64,000 bases of DNA. Source: Bog-159 sp963843255 (GTDB lineage Bacteria > Acidobacteriota > Terriglobia > Bryobacterales > Bryobacteraceae). This document shows positions 1 through 8,537 of the stretch, piece after piece. Numbering within the stretch: position 1 is the stretch's first letter; every line of letters begins with the position of its first letter. The notes beneath the pieces were generated by a model. That model did no database searches. It was not told the DNA's origin and was given only the letters and a program-made list of their open reading frames with translations. Both the position numbers and the translations under genes were made by a program. The stretch covers positions 1 through 64,000 of the forward strand of contig CAWJJQ010000013.1 of NCBI GenBank assembly GCA_963843255.1. Reading direction: 5' to 3'.

Positions 1-351
1 GATTTCGTGCCAGGCCTCGCGTTTGGATTCCACCATCAGGGAGGCGATGACGGCGTGTTTCGGATAGTGCTTCTTGACGTCCGCGATCTCACGCAGGTTG
101 GCCTCGATGGGCCGGTCGGTGATCAGCTCGATGTTGTTCAGGCCCATCATCCGCAGACCATTCCAATCGACGGATGAGTAGCGCGAGGAGACGTTGACGA
201 TGGGCTCGCCGATGGTCTTCCAAACGGCGCCGCCCCAGCCCGCGTCGAAAGCGCGTTTCACCTGGTCGCCGCAATTGCTCGGCGGACCGGAAGCCAGCCA
301 GAACGGGTTGGGCGATTGGATGCCTGCGCAGCGCGTGGTGAGGTCAGCCAT
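1..351 (-). CDS. preA: Dihydropyrimidine dehydrogenase subunit PreA, N-terminal part (cut by window edge)
   Basis: PreA is the flavin/Fe-S catalytic subunit of the bacterial NAD-dependent dihydropyrimidine dehydrogenase, which reduces uracil and thymine. Reading the minus strand from the ATG at 349-351 gives an open frame of 117 codons with no stop before the edge. It starts MADLTTRCAGIQSPNPFWLA and continues with the GGAVWKTIG and NNIELITDRP segments typical of the FMN-binding barrel of the dihydroorotate dehydrogenase superfamily. Its start overlaps the 3' end of preT by 8 bp, so translational coupling is likely. The C-terminal ferredoxin-like part lies outside the window. Identity is secure from both sequence and context. 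Confidence 0.88.
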   Translation of the reverse strand, partial: MADLTTRCAGIQSPNPFWLASGPPSNCGDQVKRAFDAGWGGAVWKTIGEPIVNVSSRYSSVDWNGLRMMGLNNIELITDRPIEANLREIADVKKHYPKHAVIASLMVESKREAWHEI

Positions 352-1670
352 TGAGCGCCTCCAGGCGGCGCGCGATGGCCACCGCGGCACGCTTACCGTC
401 CGCCACGGCATCCACTACCTCGCGGCCGCCATTCACGCAATCGCCGCCGGCGAAGTAACGGGGATTGGTCGTCTGGCCAGTGGCCGGATCGACTGCCACT
501 AAACCTCCCGCCAGTTGGATATCCCTGAATTGCGAAAGAAAATCGAGCAGGCGGGATTGGCCGATGGAAGGAATGACCATGTCGCACTGCACCTGGAAAT
601 TAGATCCCGGCACAGGCTGGGGCTGGCGGCGGCCGCGGCGGTCGGGCGGCCCCAACTCCATGCGGACGCATTCCACGGATTCCACTTTGCCGTGCCCGTG
701 AATCGCCACCGGCTGCGTCAACCAGTGGAAGCGGACGCCGTCGCGCATGGCCAGGTCGTATTCGAACTGAAAGGCGGGCATCTCGGTCTCGCTGCGGCGA
801 TAGAGCACGTGGACCTCTTCTGCGCCCAGCCGCAAGGCGGCTGTGGCCGCATCGATGGCGGTGTTGCCGCCGCCGATGATGGCTACCCGCCGTCCCACCG
901 GAGCGCCCCTGCGGGTCTTGTATTCGGCGATAAAGCGCAAGGCGTCGATGACTCCGGGCAGGATCTCGCCGGGTATTTCGAGCGGCTGCGTAACGCCTAA
1001 CCCGACCGCCAGGAAGACGACGTCGAACTGATCTTCCAGTTCCTTGATGCGCAATTCGCCGCCGATTTCCGCGCTGAGCCGGAACTCCACGCCGAGGGAG
1101 CGCACCAAGTCGACCTCCTGCTGGCTGTCGGACGGCCGCAGCTTATATTCGGCCACGCCGTAAGTGTTCAAGCCGCCAGCCAGCGGCCGGCTGTCGAAAA
1201 TCGTGACCGCGAAACCGAGCTGCCGCAGCGTGGCGGCACAGGCCAGGGAAGCGGGGCCCGCGCCAATGCACGCTACCCGGCCGGCCCTGCCAGGGCCAAC
1301 GGCGGGCAGGCGGCGGCCGTCGCTATAAAAATGATCCATGGCGTGCCGCTGCAGCCGTCCGATCTCGATGGGCTGCTGGTTATAGCGATGCATCACACAA
1401 GCGCCTTCGCACAGCACGTCCACAGGGCACACGCGCGAGCAGCTCAGGCCCAGGATATTGGCATTGAGGATGGTCATGGCCGAGCCGCCCAGGTTGCCGC
1501 TCGAGATTTTCTTGATGAAGCCGGGCACATCGATATGCGTGGGGCAGGCGTTGGTGCACGGGCGCGTCGAAACAAAAGAGGCAGCGATTGGCCTCCACCA
1601 ATGCCTCGCGGCGGCCCAACGGCGGATGGATTTCCGCAAACCTAGCCTCAAATTCGGGCTCGTTCATCAT
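344..1670 (-). pseudogene. preT: Dihydropyrimidine dehydrogenase subunit PreT, with one apparent frameshift
   Basis: PreT is the FAD/NAD-binding, glutamate-synthase-small-subunit-like partner that passes electrons to PreA. The N-terminal Fe-S domain begins MMNEPEFEARFAEIHPPLGR from the ATG at 1670 and reaches CLFCFDAP. The reading then continues in another frame as CTNACPTHIDVPGFIKKI, followed by CSRVCPVDVLCEGAC, the dinucleotide-binding motif GAGPAS and a second one, GGGNTA. Removing one base from the GGG run at 1560-1562 restores a single protein of about 441 residues. Either a sequencing/assembly error or a real mutation fits; every other part of the gene is intact. It starts 5 bp after the nitrilase-family gene and overlaps preA, so the three form one operon. 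Confidence 0.82.
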
Positions 1671-1675
1671 AATGG

Positions 1676-2545
1676 TTACGCAGTAGTGAGAGCACCGTAC
1701 ATATCCGGGCGCCGGTCGCGGAAGAACTGCCAGGTCTTGCGGACTTCGCCAATCATATCCAGGTCCAGGTCGGCGGTGAGCACTTCATCGCGGTCGCGGG
1801 ACGCCTGCGCGACAATCTGCCCGCGCGGATTGCAGAAATAGCTCGAGCCGTAGAACTCGCCGATGTTCCAGGGCGCTTCCACGCCCACGCGGTTGATGGC
1901 GCCGATGTAATAGCCGTTGGCCACCGCGTGCGCGGGCTGTTCCAGTTTCCACAGATGCTCGCTCAATCCGGCTACGGTCGCCGAGGGATTGAATACGATC
2001 TCCGCGCCGTTCAGGCCCAGTGCACGCGCTCCTTCGGGAAAATGCCGGTCGTAGCAGATATACACGCCGACGCGTGCGATGCCCAGATCGAATACCGGGT
2101 AACCCAGATTTCCCGGACGGAAATAGAATTTCTCCCAGAAGCCCGGGGCCACATGCGGAATGTGGGTCTTGCGATATTTGCCCAGATATTCACCGGCGGA
2201 CGAGATCACGGCAGCGGTATTGTAGTATACGCCTTCCTGCTCCTTCTCGTAGACCGGAACGATCAGGGCCACGTGATTCTGGCGGGCGACATCCTGCATC
2301 TGGCGAATGGTGGCGCCATCCGGCACCGGCTCGGTGAAATCGTACCAGCGGACCTGCTGCTCGGCGCAGAAATACGGGCCGTTGAACAGCTCCTGCAGGC
2401 ACACGATACGGGAGCCGGCCGCAGCGGCCTGTTGGATGTAGTCCAGGTGCTTGCGGAAGGCCGCCTGCTTGATCTCTTCCAGCGGCAGGTCGGGCGAGGC
2501 ATCCCAATGCGACTGGATCAGAGAACAGCGGACGAGACGAGCCAT
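1676..2545 (-). CDS. Nitrilase-superfamily amidohydrolase (probable beta-ureidopropionase / N-carbamoyl amidohydrolase)
   Basis: This 289-residue enzyme should hydrolyse an N-carbamoyl amide in the cytoplasm. The nitrilase triad is visible: Glu in CLQELF (about residue 52), Lys in GKYRKTHIP and Cys in YICYDRHFPE. Length and motifs match the N-carbamoylputrescine amidase / beta-ureidopropionase branch. It is the first gene of a minus-strand operon with preT and preA, which reduce pyrimidines, so release of beta-alanine from N-carbamoyl-beta-alanine is the more likely role than polyamine synthesis. A dihydropyrimidinase, needed between the two steps, is not visible and may lie beyond position 1. 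The substrate is inferred from context only. Confidence 0.85.
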   Translation of the reverse strand: MARLVRCSLIQSHWDASPDLPLEEIKQAAFRKHLDYIQQAAAAGSRIVCLQELFNGPYFCAEQQVRWYDFTEPVPDGATIRQMQDVARQNHVALIVPVYEKEQEGVYYNTAAVISSAGEYLGKYRKTHIPHVAPGFWEKFYFRPGNLGYPVFDLGIARVGVYICYDRHFPEGARALGLNGAEIVFNPSATVAGLSEHLWKLEQPAHAVANGYYIGAINRVGVEAPWNIGEFYGSSYFCNPRGQIVAQASRDRDEVLTADLDLDMIGEVRKTWQFFRDRRPDMYGALTTA

Positions 2546-2799
2546 CGCATCATTATAACGTCGCCGGGAAGGCCTATCGAAAAAACGGTCTGAGTACTAC
2601 CCAAACCGCCACATAAAACTAGTTGCAGTATAATCAGACATGAAAGTCCTATAGATTCAAAACACGTCCTTGCGACCGACATCCGGCGACGGATAACGCG
2701 ATCCACGCGCCGCCCCTGAAAGGAGATCCAGGGAGAACCCCGCGGTGGTATGCAAAGCGCGTATCCGTCCCGCTTGACCGCCCAAGGGAGGTCTGCGAA

Positions 2800-4526
2800 A
2801 TGGACAAAATCTGGCTAAAAAGTTATCGTGCCGGCGTGCCTGCCGAGATCGATTTGAATGAGTATGCGTCGATCAACGACATGCTGGCGAAATCTTGCCG
2901 TAAATTCCGGGATCGCCCGGCCTTCCACAATCTTGGCAAAACCATCACTTATGCCGACCTCGACCGCCTGAGCCGCGACTTCGCCGCCTGGCTGGAAAGC
3001 CTGAGCTTGCCGAAGGGGACGCGGATCGCGCTCATGATGCCCAACCTGCTGCAGTATCCGGTCGCCTTATTCGGTGCGTTGCGGGCGGGCATGATCGTGG
3101 TGAACATCAATCCGCTGTACACCGCGCGCGAATTGGAGCATCAGCTCAGAGATTCCGGCGCGGAGGTAATCGTTGTACTGGAGAACTTCGCGCACGTACT
3201 GGAAAAGGCGATTGCGAATACGCCGGTCCAGCACATCGTGACCACCCAGGTGGGCGACCTGATGCCGGCGCCCCGGCGCCTGATCGTGAACCTCGCTATC
3301 AAGCGGGTCAAGAAGATGGTTCCGGAGTGGCACATTGGCGGCGCGATCGATTTTCGGATAGCGCTCAAGCGCGGTGCCCGTGCACCATTCGATGAGGCTA
3401 AAGTGGGGCACACGGACATCGCGTTTCTACAGTACACCGGCGGCACCACCGGGAAATCCAAAGGGGCTATGCTGACGCACGGCGGCCTGATCGCCAACAT
3501 GCTGCAAGCCCGCGCCTGGTCTCGCGGCATCCTGGAAGAAGGGACAGGAGACAGTGGTGACGGCACTGCCCTTGTACCACGTCTTTTCCCTGACTACCAA
3601 CTGCCTGCTGTTCATCAAACTCGGCGGATTGAATCTGCTGATCACCAATCCGAAGGACATGCCCGGTTTTGTGAAAGAACTGCGCAAAATGCCCTGGACC
3701 GTGCTGTCGGGGGTGAACACGCTGTTCAATGGTTTACTGAAAACGCCGGGATTCGAAACCTTGGATTTCAGCCGGGTGAAGTTCGCCCTGGGCGGCGGCG
3801 CAGCCGTGCACCGGACGGTGGCCGAACAATGGCGGGCCGTGACCGGCCGGAACATCTTGCAGGGATATGGCCTGACCGAGACTTCGCCGTTCGTCTCCTG
3901 CTGCCCGCTGGATGCGGGGTACTCCGGTTCGATCGGGCTGCCGCTGCCATCCACCGACGTGACCATTCGAGACGACGAGAATCGCGAACTGGCGCCGGGC
4001 AGCGAGGGCGAGATTTGCGTTAAAGGCCCCCAAGTGATGGCGGGATACTGGCAAATGCCGGGTGAGACCGCGTCCGCGTTTACGCCGGATGGCTGGCTCC
4101 GCACCGGCGATATCGGGGTGATGGATCGCGGACGGTTCCATGCGCATCACGGACCGTAAGAAGGACATGATCCTGGTATCTGGTTTCAACGTGTATCCGA
4201 ACGAAATCGAGAACGTGATTGCGGCGGTGCCCGGGGTGGTGGAGTGCGGCGTGATCGGCGTCCCGGACGTCATTTCGGGCGAGGTGGTGAAGGCCTATGT
4301 CGTATCGCAGGACCCCAATCTCTCAACGGACGAAATAGTGGCCTTCTGCCATCAGAACCTGACGAATTATAAAGTTCCCCGGATGGTGGAATTCCGGAGC
4401 GAATTGCCCAAGACCCCCGTCGGTAAGATTCTGCGGCGGGAACTGCGCGCAATAGCCGTCGCCGAAGCGGCCCGGCCCGCACCCCCAGTCGAAATCACCA
4501 TGGCCGCGCGGGTGGGCCGGTTATAA
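2800..4526 (+). pseudogene. fadD: Long-chain acyl-CoA ligase (FadD-like), two apparent frameshifts
   Basis: The gene encodes an AMP-forming acyl-CoA synthetase that activates fatty acids. A clear ribosome site (AAGGGAGGT) precedes the ATG at 2800. The P-loop-like motif TGGTTGKSKGAML sits near residue 215, QGYGLTETSP follows in the second segment, and the C-terminal domain carries GFNVYPNEIE and PKTPVGKILRREL with the catalytic Lys. The protein is split over three frames: frame one to about 3541, frame two to about 4128, frame three to the stop at 4526. Dropping one base at the GGG run 3541-3543 and one near 4126-4130 gives about 575 residues, normal for the family. No motif is lost, so base-call errors are as likely as decay. 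Confidence 0.85.
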
Positions 4527-4531
4527 GTGCA

Positions 4532-5566
4532 TCACTTACGGGGCATGTTATAGCTGAAGGTCAGCTTGAGGATGATCCGGTCGCCGGTGAACTCTCTGGG
4601 AAACGGCGGAAACGGATGAGAGGCGTCAATGCCGGCCACCGCGGCGCGCTCCAGGGCAGGTGCCGAATGCAGAACCAGCACCAGCTTGGGGATGCTGCCA
4701 TCCCTTTGGATGACGAACTCGGCCTCCACTTTGCCCCGTAGCCCCATGCGGGCGCTCTCGGGATACACGGCAAACCAATTCCGCCGCACGCTGGCCAGGA
4801 CTTGGATCAGGTAGGGCCGGAAATCGACCCCCTTGGGATCGCTGAGTAGCTCCAACTGGCTGGCGGCGCGGCCGGGGGAAGGCGGGAGATTAAAACCGCC
4901 GCCGATCCCGCCGACCCCTACATCGTTCGTGTCGTCACCTATGGTCATGCCGCCCGGCGCGTCGCCGCGGGTAAGCTGACGGATGGCTCCGTCGACCGAG
5001 GTATCCGGACGCTGGATGGTGCCGACTCCTCCGGAAGGGGGTGGCGCGGTAGGCGCCTCGAAGGCTAATTTGGGGTTCTCCTGCTCCTGAATCTGAGGCG
5101 GCATCGCCTGGATCACGGGCGGCCCGACCGGCAAACCACGAAGCGGCTGCGGCTCGCGATTGCTGGCATCGATGTGCGGCGGCTCCGGCAGCGGGGTGGG
5201 CGGAGGTTGCGGGGCGCTGTTGATCTTGGCGGCCGGCCGGGTGGTGGAGGGCGGCGATTGGGGAATCTTAAGGCGGGGGCTGGGTTGCAGCGCTTCCACC
5301 GTAACTTCTTTGGCAATGGGTGCTTTGTTCGGCGCCTTCTGGGTCATCTCCGTAGGCGGCTCGATCAAGGGGGTAATCTGCGTTTCCATCTGCCGGGCGG
5401 GCATCAGGAAGCTGCGCGGCATGAGCAGCAGGCCGATGATAGCGGCCATATGTGCGGCAATGGACAGAACACCCGCCTCGCGAACACGCCCGCGATCCTG
5501 CTCCCAGGTGGTGAGCAGATTCAATTCCGCCGAACCTCCCACCGTAGGACGAGCTAAGGTTTCCAT
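4532..5566 (-). CDS. tonB: TonB-family energy transducer
   Basis: This 344-residue protein should couple the inner-membrane proton motive force to outer-membrane receptors. A single membrane segment near residues 33-52 (AAHMAAIIGLLLMP) is followed by a long Pro-rich periplasmic stretch and a C-terminal TonB domain of about 95 residues. That domain shows the usual YPESARMGLRGKVEAEFVI core. It overlaps the upstream Gfo/Idh gene by 13 bp and ends 5 bp from the converging acyl-CoA ligase, leaving no room for a terminator. No exbB or exbD is next to it. It may serve the Oar-like receptor at 23.3 kb, but that pairing is inference. Confidence 0.85.
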   Translation of the reverse strand: METLARPTVGGSAELNLLTTWEQDRGRVREAGVLSIAAHMAAIIGLLLMPRSFLMPARQMETQITPLIEPPTEMTQKAPNKAPIAKEVTVEALQPSPRLKIPQSPPSTTRPAAKINSAPQPPPTPLPEPPHIDASNREPQPLRGLPVGPPVIQAMPPQIQEQENPKLAFEAPTAPPPSGGVGTIQRPDTSVDGAIRQLTRGDAPGGMTIGDDTNDVGVGGIGGGFNLPPSPGRAASQLELLSDPKGVDFRPYLIQVLASVRRNWFAVYPESARMGLRGKVEAEFVIQRDGSIPKLVLVLHSAPALERAAVAGIDASHPFPPFPREFTGDRIILKLTFSYNMPRK

Positions 5567-6477
5567 CCGCTTGCCAATGACTTAGAGACTATCTCCGAGT
5601 GTTCCTTAATCTTATCAAGAATAGACAAGGCTACACGCAGTGTTTGACGCGCGGCAGGGCCCGAAGTTTTCGGTGATTTTCGGGTTTCTATACTATCTAA
5701 GAAGGCGTCGAATTGTAACTGCAAAGGTTCGGATTTCGTCACCTGGACCGGCTCGAAAGATACCTGGCCACCCTTTACCGAAAACGCCACGACTTCCTGC
5801 CGTGCATAGTCCAGCGAAACATACTGCTGCGGTTGGAAAAGGCGTAACTTGCGTACGCGTTCGGTGGAAACCCGGCTGGCTGTAAGGTTAGCTACGCAAC
5901 CGTTAGGAAATTGCAGGCGCGCGTTGGCGATATCCACCTTGGAAGAAAGGATGCAGATACCGGCGGCGCGGATTTCTTCCGGTTCCGCGCCGGTCAAGCT
6001 GAGGAGGATATCGATATCGTGGATCATCAGGTCCAGGATCACATCCACATCCAGGCTGCGCGGGCTGAACACGCTCAGGCGATGGATTTCAAAGAAAAGC
6101 GGCAGGGTCACGCGGTTTGCGAGCGCGATCACGGCTGGATTGAAGCGCTCCAGATGGCCAACCTGGAGCACGCGCCCGTGGCGGCCGGCGGCGGCGAGCA
6201 GGCGGTCGGCGGATTCCAGATCCGGCGCGATGGGTTTCTCCACCAGCACGTCGATCCCGTGCTCCAGCAGCCAGCAGCCAACTTCGGCGTGGGCCGACGT
6301 GGGGGTGGCCACGATGGCGGCATCCACCCTGCCCGCCAACTCGCGGTAATCGGCGGTGGAGGCGCGGGCGGGATCGATGTCCACCACCGCGGTAAGCTCC
6401 GCGCGCGCGGACTGCCGGACGATGCGGCAATGATTCTGTCCGAATTGACCGGCGCCGACCACCGCAACTTTAAGCAT
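5554..6477 (-). CDS. Gfo/Idh/MocA-family oxidoreductase in the lipid A cluster (GnnA-like candidate)
   Basis: This NAD(P)-dependent sugar oxidoreductase has a Rossmann motif at the very start (MLKVAVVGAGQFGQNH) and the family EKP motif (VLVEKPIAPD). I place the start at the ATG 6475-6477; a longer upstream frame would run into lpxI without family similarity. It overlaps the lpxI stop by 8 bp and sits in fabZ-lpxA-lpxI-Gfo/Idh-tonB. In Acidithiobacillus and Leptospira, GnnA, a Gfo/Idh protein encoded near lpxA, oxidises the 3-OH of UDP-GlcNAc so that GnnB can aminate it, giving amide-linked lipid A. No GnnB-type aminotransferase is seen here, so the specific role stays open. Confidence 0.8.
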   Translation of the reverse strand: MLKVAVVGAGQFGQNHCRIVRQSARAELTAVVDIDPARASTADYRELAGRVDAAIVATPTSAHAEVGCWLLEHGIDVLVEKPIAPDLESADRLLAAAGRHGRVLQVGHLERFNPAVIALANRVTLPLFFEIHRLSVFSPRSLDVDVILDLMIHDIDILLSLTGAEPEEIRAAGICILSSKVDIANARLQFPNGCVANLTASRVSTERVRKLRLFQPQQYVSLDYARQEVVAFSVKGGQVSFEPVQVTKSEPLQLQFDAFLDSIETRKSPKTSGPAARQTLRVALSILDKIKEHSEIVSKSLASGWKP

Positions 6478-7294
6478 GAGGTTCCTCTGGGGCATCCTGA
6501 CCGACGATGGCGATATCCGCCTCGTCCGCGCGGGCCAGCATCTGGTCACGATCGAGCAGCAGGGTGCGGCCGGCATCCACGGCCAGGACGGTGGTGCCGG
6601 TTTCGCGCATCACGGCGATGGTATCCAGGCCGGCCACGGGCACATCGAAGAGCAGATGACGCCGGCGATTGGAGACTTTCACAAGGGTCAACGGCCGGCC
6701 ATTCACCAGCGCGGCGGCGCGCCGCAAAACGGCATCGGTGCCTTCCATGGCTTCAAGCGCGACGCACGCACGGTCGCATATGGCCACGCTTTGCCCCACA
6801 TCGAAGCCGGCCAGAGCCGCGGCTACACGGCGGCCGTAGGCGATATCGGCTTCCTCGCGCGCATCCGGCTTGCGCCGGGTCATGGGGCCGCGATCGGCCA
6901 GCAGAGGCTTCAGCAGAAAGGTCGAATCGCGGAGCTGGATGCCTTCGTCGGCCAGCACGCGGGCCACGCCACCGATTAAACCATCGGTGTTTTTGGAGGG
7001 CAGCGAGGCCAGTAATTTGATCAGCCGCCAGTCGGGCCGAATGGAGGAAAAGATTTTGGCGTGCTTCACCTGGCCGGCCATCACGACTTCGCGGATGCCT
7101 TCTTCTTTCAGGAGGTCGATCAGGCGGCTAAGCTGGCCGAGCGAAAGCCAGTGGCACTTCGCGGCCACCGCGGCGACTTCGGGCGAAGCCTCTTCCTGAA
7201 TCGCCAGCACGACCACTTCGTGGCCCAGGCGGCGTGCGTTTTCGAGAGCCAGCAGCGGAAAGCGGCCATTGCCCGCGATCAGACCGTATTTCAT
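6470..7294 (-). CDS. lpxI: UDP-2,3-diacylglucosamine pyrophosphatase LpxI
   Basis: LpxI hydrolyses UDP-2,3-diacylglucosamine to lipid X and UMP in the cytoplasm, replacing LpxH in many non-enteric Gram-negatives. The 274-residue product starts MKYGLIAGNGRFPLLALENA, has AGQVKHAKIF in the N-terminal domain and the conserved C-terminal GQSVAICDRACVALEAMEGTD region of the family (formerly DUF1009). Length is normal. It starts 7 bp after lpxA and overlaps the Gfo/Idh gene by 8 bp, so the genes are surely co-transcribed. Assignment from sequence and context agrees. Confidence 0.92.
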   Translation of the reverse strand: MKYGLIAGNGRFPLLALENARRLGHEVVVLAIQEEASPEVAAVAAKCHWLSLGQLSRLIDLLKEEGIREVVMAGQVKHAKIFSSIRPDWRLIKLLASLPSKNTDGLIGGVARVLADEGIQLRDSTFLLKPLLADRGPMTRRKPDAREEADIAYGRRVAAALAGFDVGQSVAICDRACVALEAMEGTDAVLRRAAALVNGRPLTLVKVSNRRRHLLFDVPVAGLDTIAVMRETGTTVLAVDAGRTLLLDRDQMLARADEADIAIVGQDAPEEPHA

Positions 7295-7301
7295 GCCTGA
7301 T

Positions 7302-8078
7302 CTACTTTATGACTCCGCGCTGGGAATCGCCGATGAATGCCAGCAGCTCATCCACTTCCGGGCATGCGGTAATCTCGGCGCGGATCCGCTCGGCGGCCTG
7401 CGTGGTGTTCAGGCCGGCCCGCGTGAGCAGGCGCAGGGCAGTCTGCAGCTTCTCGATGATGGCGGGTTCGAAGCCGCGGCGTTCGAGACCGGTGCGGTTG
7501 GCGCCGAACACCTTGACGCCCCGCTCACTCACGGTATTCGAAAAAGGCAGCACGTCCTGTGTGACCACGCTGTAGCCGCCGATGATGGCGTGCCGGCCCA
7601 CGCGGCAGAACTGATGCACGCCGCTCGAAGCGCCGATGATAGCCCAATCTCCCACCGTAACGTGTCCGCCCAGCGTGACGGCGTTAGCCAGCACGGTGTG
7701 GTTACGGACATGCGCGTCGTGCCCGACATGAACATAAGCCATAAGCAGGTTATCGTCGCCCACGCTGGTGAGGAGCCCGCCGCCTTCCGTACCGCGATGG
7801 ATAGTGACGAACTCGCGGATCTGGTTGCGGTTTCCGATGCGGGTCTCGGCGCGCTCGCCGTGATATTTCAGATCCTGGGAAGCCACGCCCACGGTGCTAT
7901 AGGGGAAGAAGATGTTATCCTCGCCAACCTGGGTCGGCCCCTCCATGAAGATGTGGGCCATGAGCCGCGTGCCGGCGCCTATTTCCACGTCGCTGCCGAT
8001 GATGCAGTAAGGCCCGATATCGGCTGATCCGGCGATGCGCGCTTGCGGGTGAACGATCGCGGTGGGATGAACCGGCAT
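7302..8078 (-). CDS. lpxA: Acyl-ACP:UDP-N-acetylglucosamine O-acyltransferase LpxA
   Basis: LpxA transfers a 3-hydroxyacyl chain from ACP to UDP-GlcNAc, the first step of lipid A synthesis. The 258-residue protein is a left-handed beta helix with hexapeptide repeats (IVHPQARIAGSADIGPYCII) and the catalytic-His region AYVHVGHDAHV. GASSGVHQFCRVG marks the substrate-binding turn. It lies 3 bp downstream of fabZ, an order found in many Gram-negatives. If the neighbouring Gfo/Idh protein is GnnA-like, this LpxA may prefer the 3-amino sugar, which cannot be decided from the sequence alone. Confidence 0.95.
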   Translation of the reverse strand: MPVHPTAIVHPQARIAGSADIGPYCIIGSDVEIGAGTRLMAHIFMEGPTQVGEDNIFFPYSTVGVASQDLKYHGERAETRIGNRNQIREFVTIHRGTEGGGLLTSVGDDNLLMAYVHVGHDAHVRNHTVLANAVTLGGHVTVGDWAIIGASSGVHQFCRVGRHAIIGGYSVVTQDVLPFSNTVSERGVKVFGANRTGLERRGFEPAIIEKLQTALRLLTRAGLNTTQAAERIRAEITACPEVDELLAFIGDSQRGVIK

Positions 8079-8081
8079 CGA

Positions 8082-8537
8082 TCAGGAAAGCGCTTCCGCT
8101 TCTTCCTTGTCGGCCAGCTTGCACATCATCTCCGCCTCGGCGACCACCAGTCCGTCGACTGTGGCGCGCCCGGCCATGACGGCTACGCTGGCCTTGCGCT
8201 TGAGGACACTCATCTCGAGGCGCAGCACGTCGCCCGGGACCACAGGCCGGCGGAACTTGGCGCTGGTGATGGATGCCAGCAGCACCAGTTTGCGATGGCG
8301 ATCTTCCACATGCTTCAGGACCAGCACGCCGGCGGTTTGCGCGAGCGCCTCGACGATGAGCACGCCCGGCATCACGGGGAAGCCGGGAAAATGGCCCTGA
8401 AAGAAGGGCTCATTCGCGGTGACACACTTGATACCCACAATCCGCTCGGCTTCTAATTCGATAATTCTATCGACCAGCAGCATGGGATAGCGGTGGGGAA
8501 GTATGTCGCGGATTTCATTGATGTCCAAAACGGGCAT
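8082..8537 (-). CDS. fabZ: 3-hydroxyacyl-ACP dehydratase FabZ
   Basis: FabZ dehydrates 3-hydroxyacyl-ACP in fatty acid elongation and competes with LpxA for the same substrates. The 151-residue hot-dog-fold protein starts MPVLDINEIRDILPHRYPML and carries the catalytic pair in HRYPMLLVDR and FFQGHFPGFPVMPGVLIVEA (His and Glu). I chose the ATG at 8535-8537 because it matches family length; a longer frame upstream runs through the divergent peptidase gene. It is the first gene of the lipid A operon, so its promoter must lie at or inside the 5' end of that gene. Confidence 0.94.
   Translation of the reverse strand: MPVLDINEIRDILPHRYPMLLVDRIIELEAERIVGIKCVTANEPFFQGHFPGFPVMPGVLIVEALAQTAGVLVLKHVEDRHRKLVLLASITSAKFRRPVVPGDVLRLEMSVLKRKASVAVMAGRATVDGLVVAEAEMMCKLADKEEAEALS

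Noticed and set aside
2629..2634. Perfect TATAAT on the plus strand upstream of the acyl-CoA ligase
   Set aside because: No acceptable -35 box lies 15-19 bp upstream, and the region is the shared divergent promoter space, so I could not assign it.
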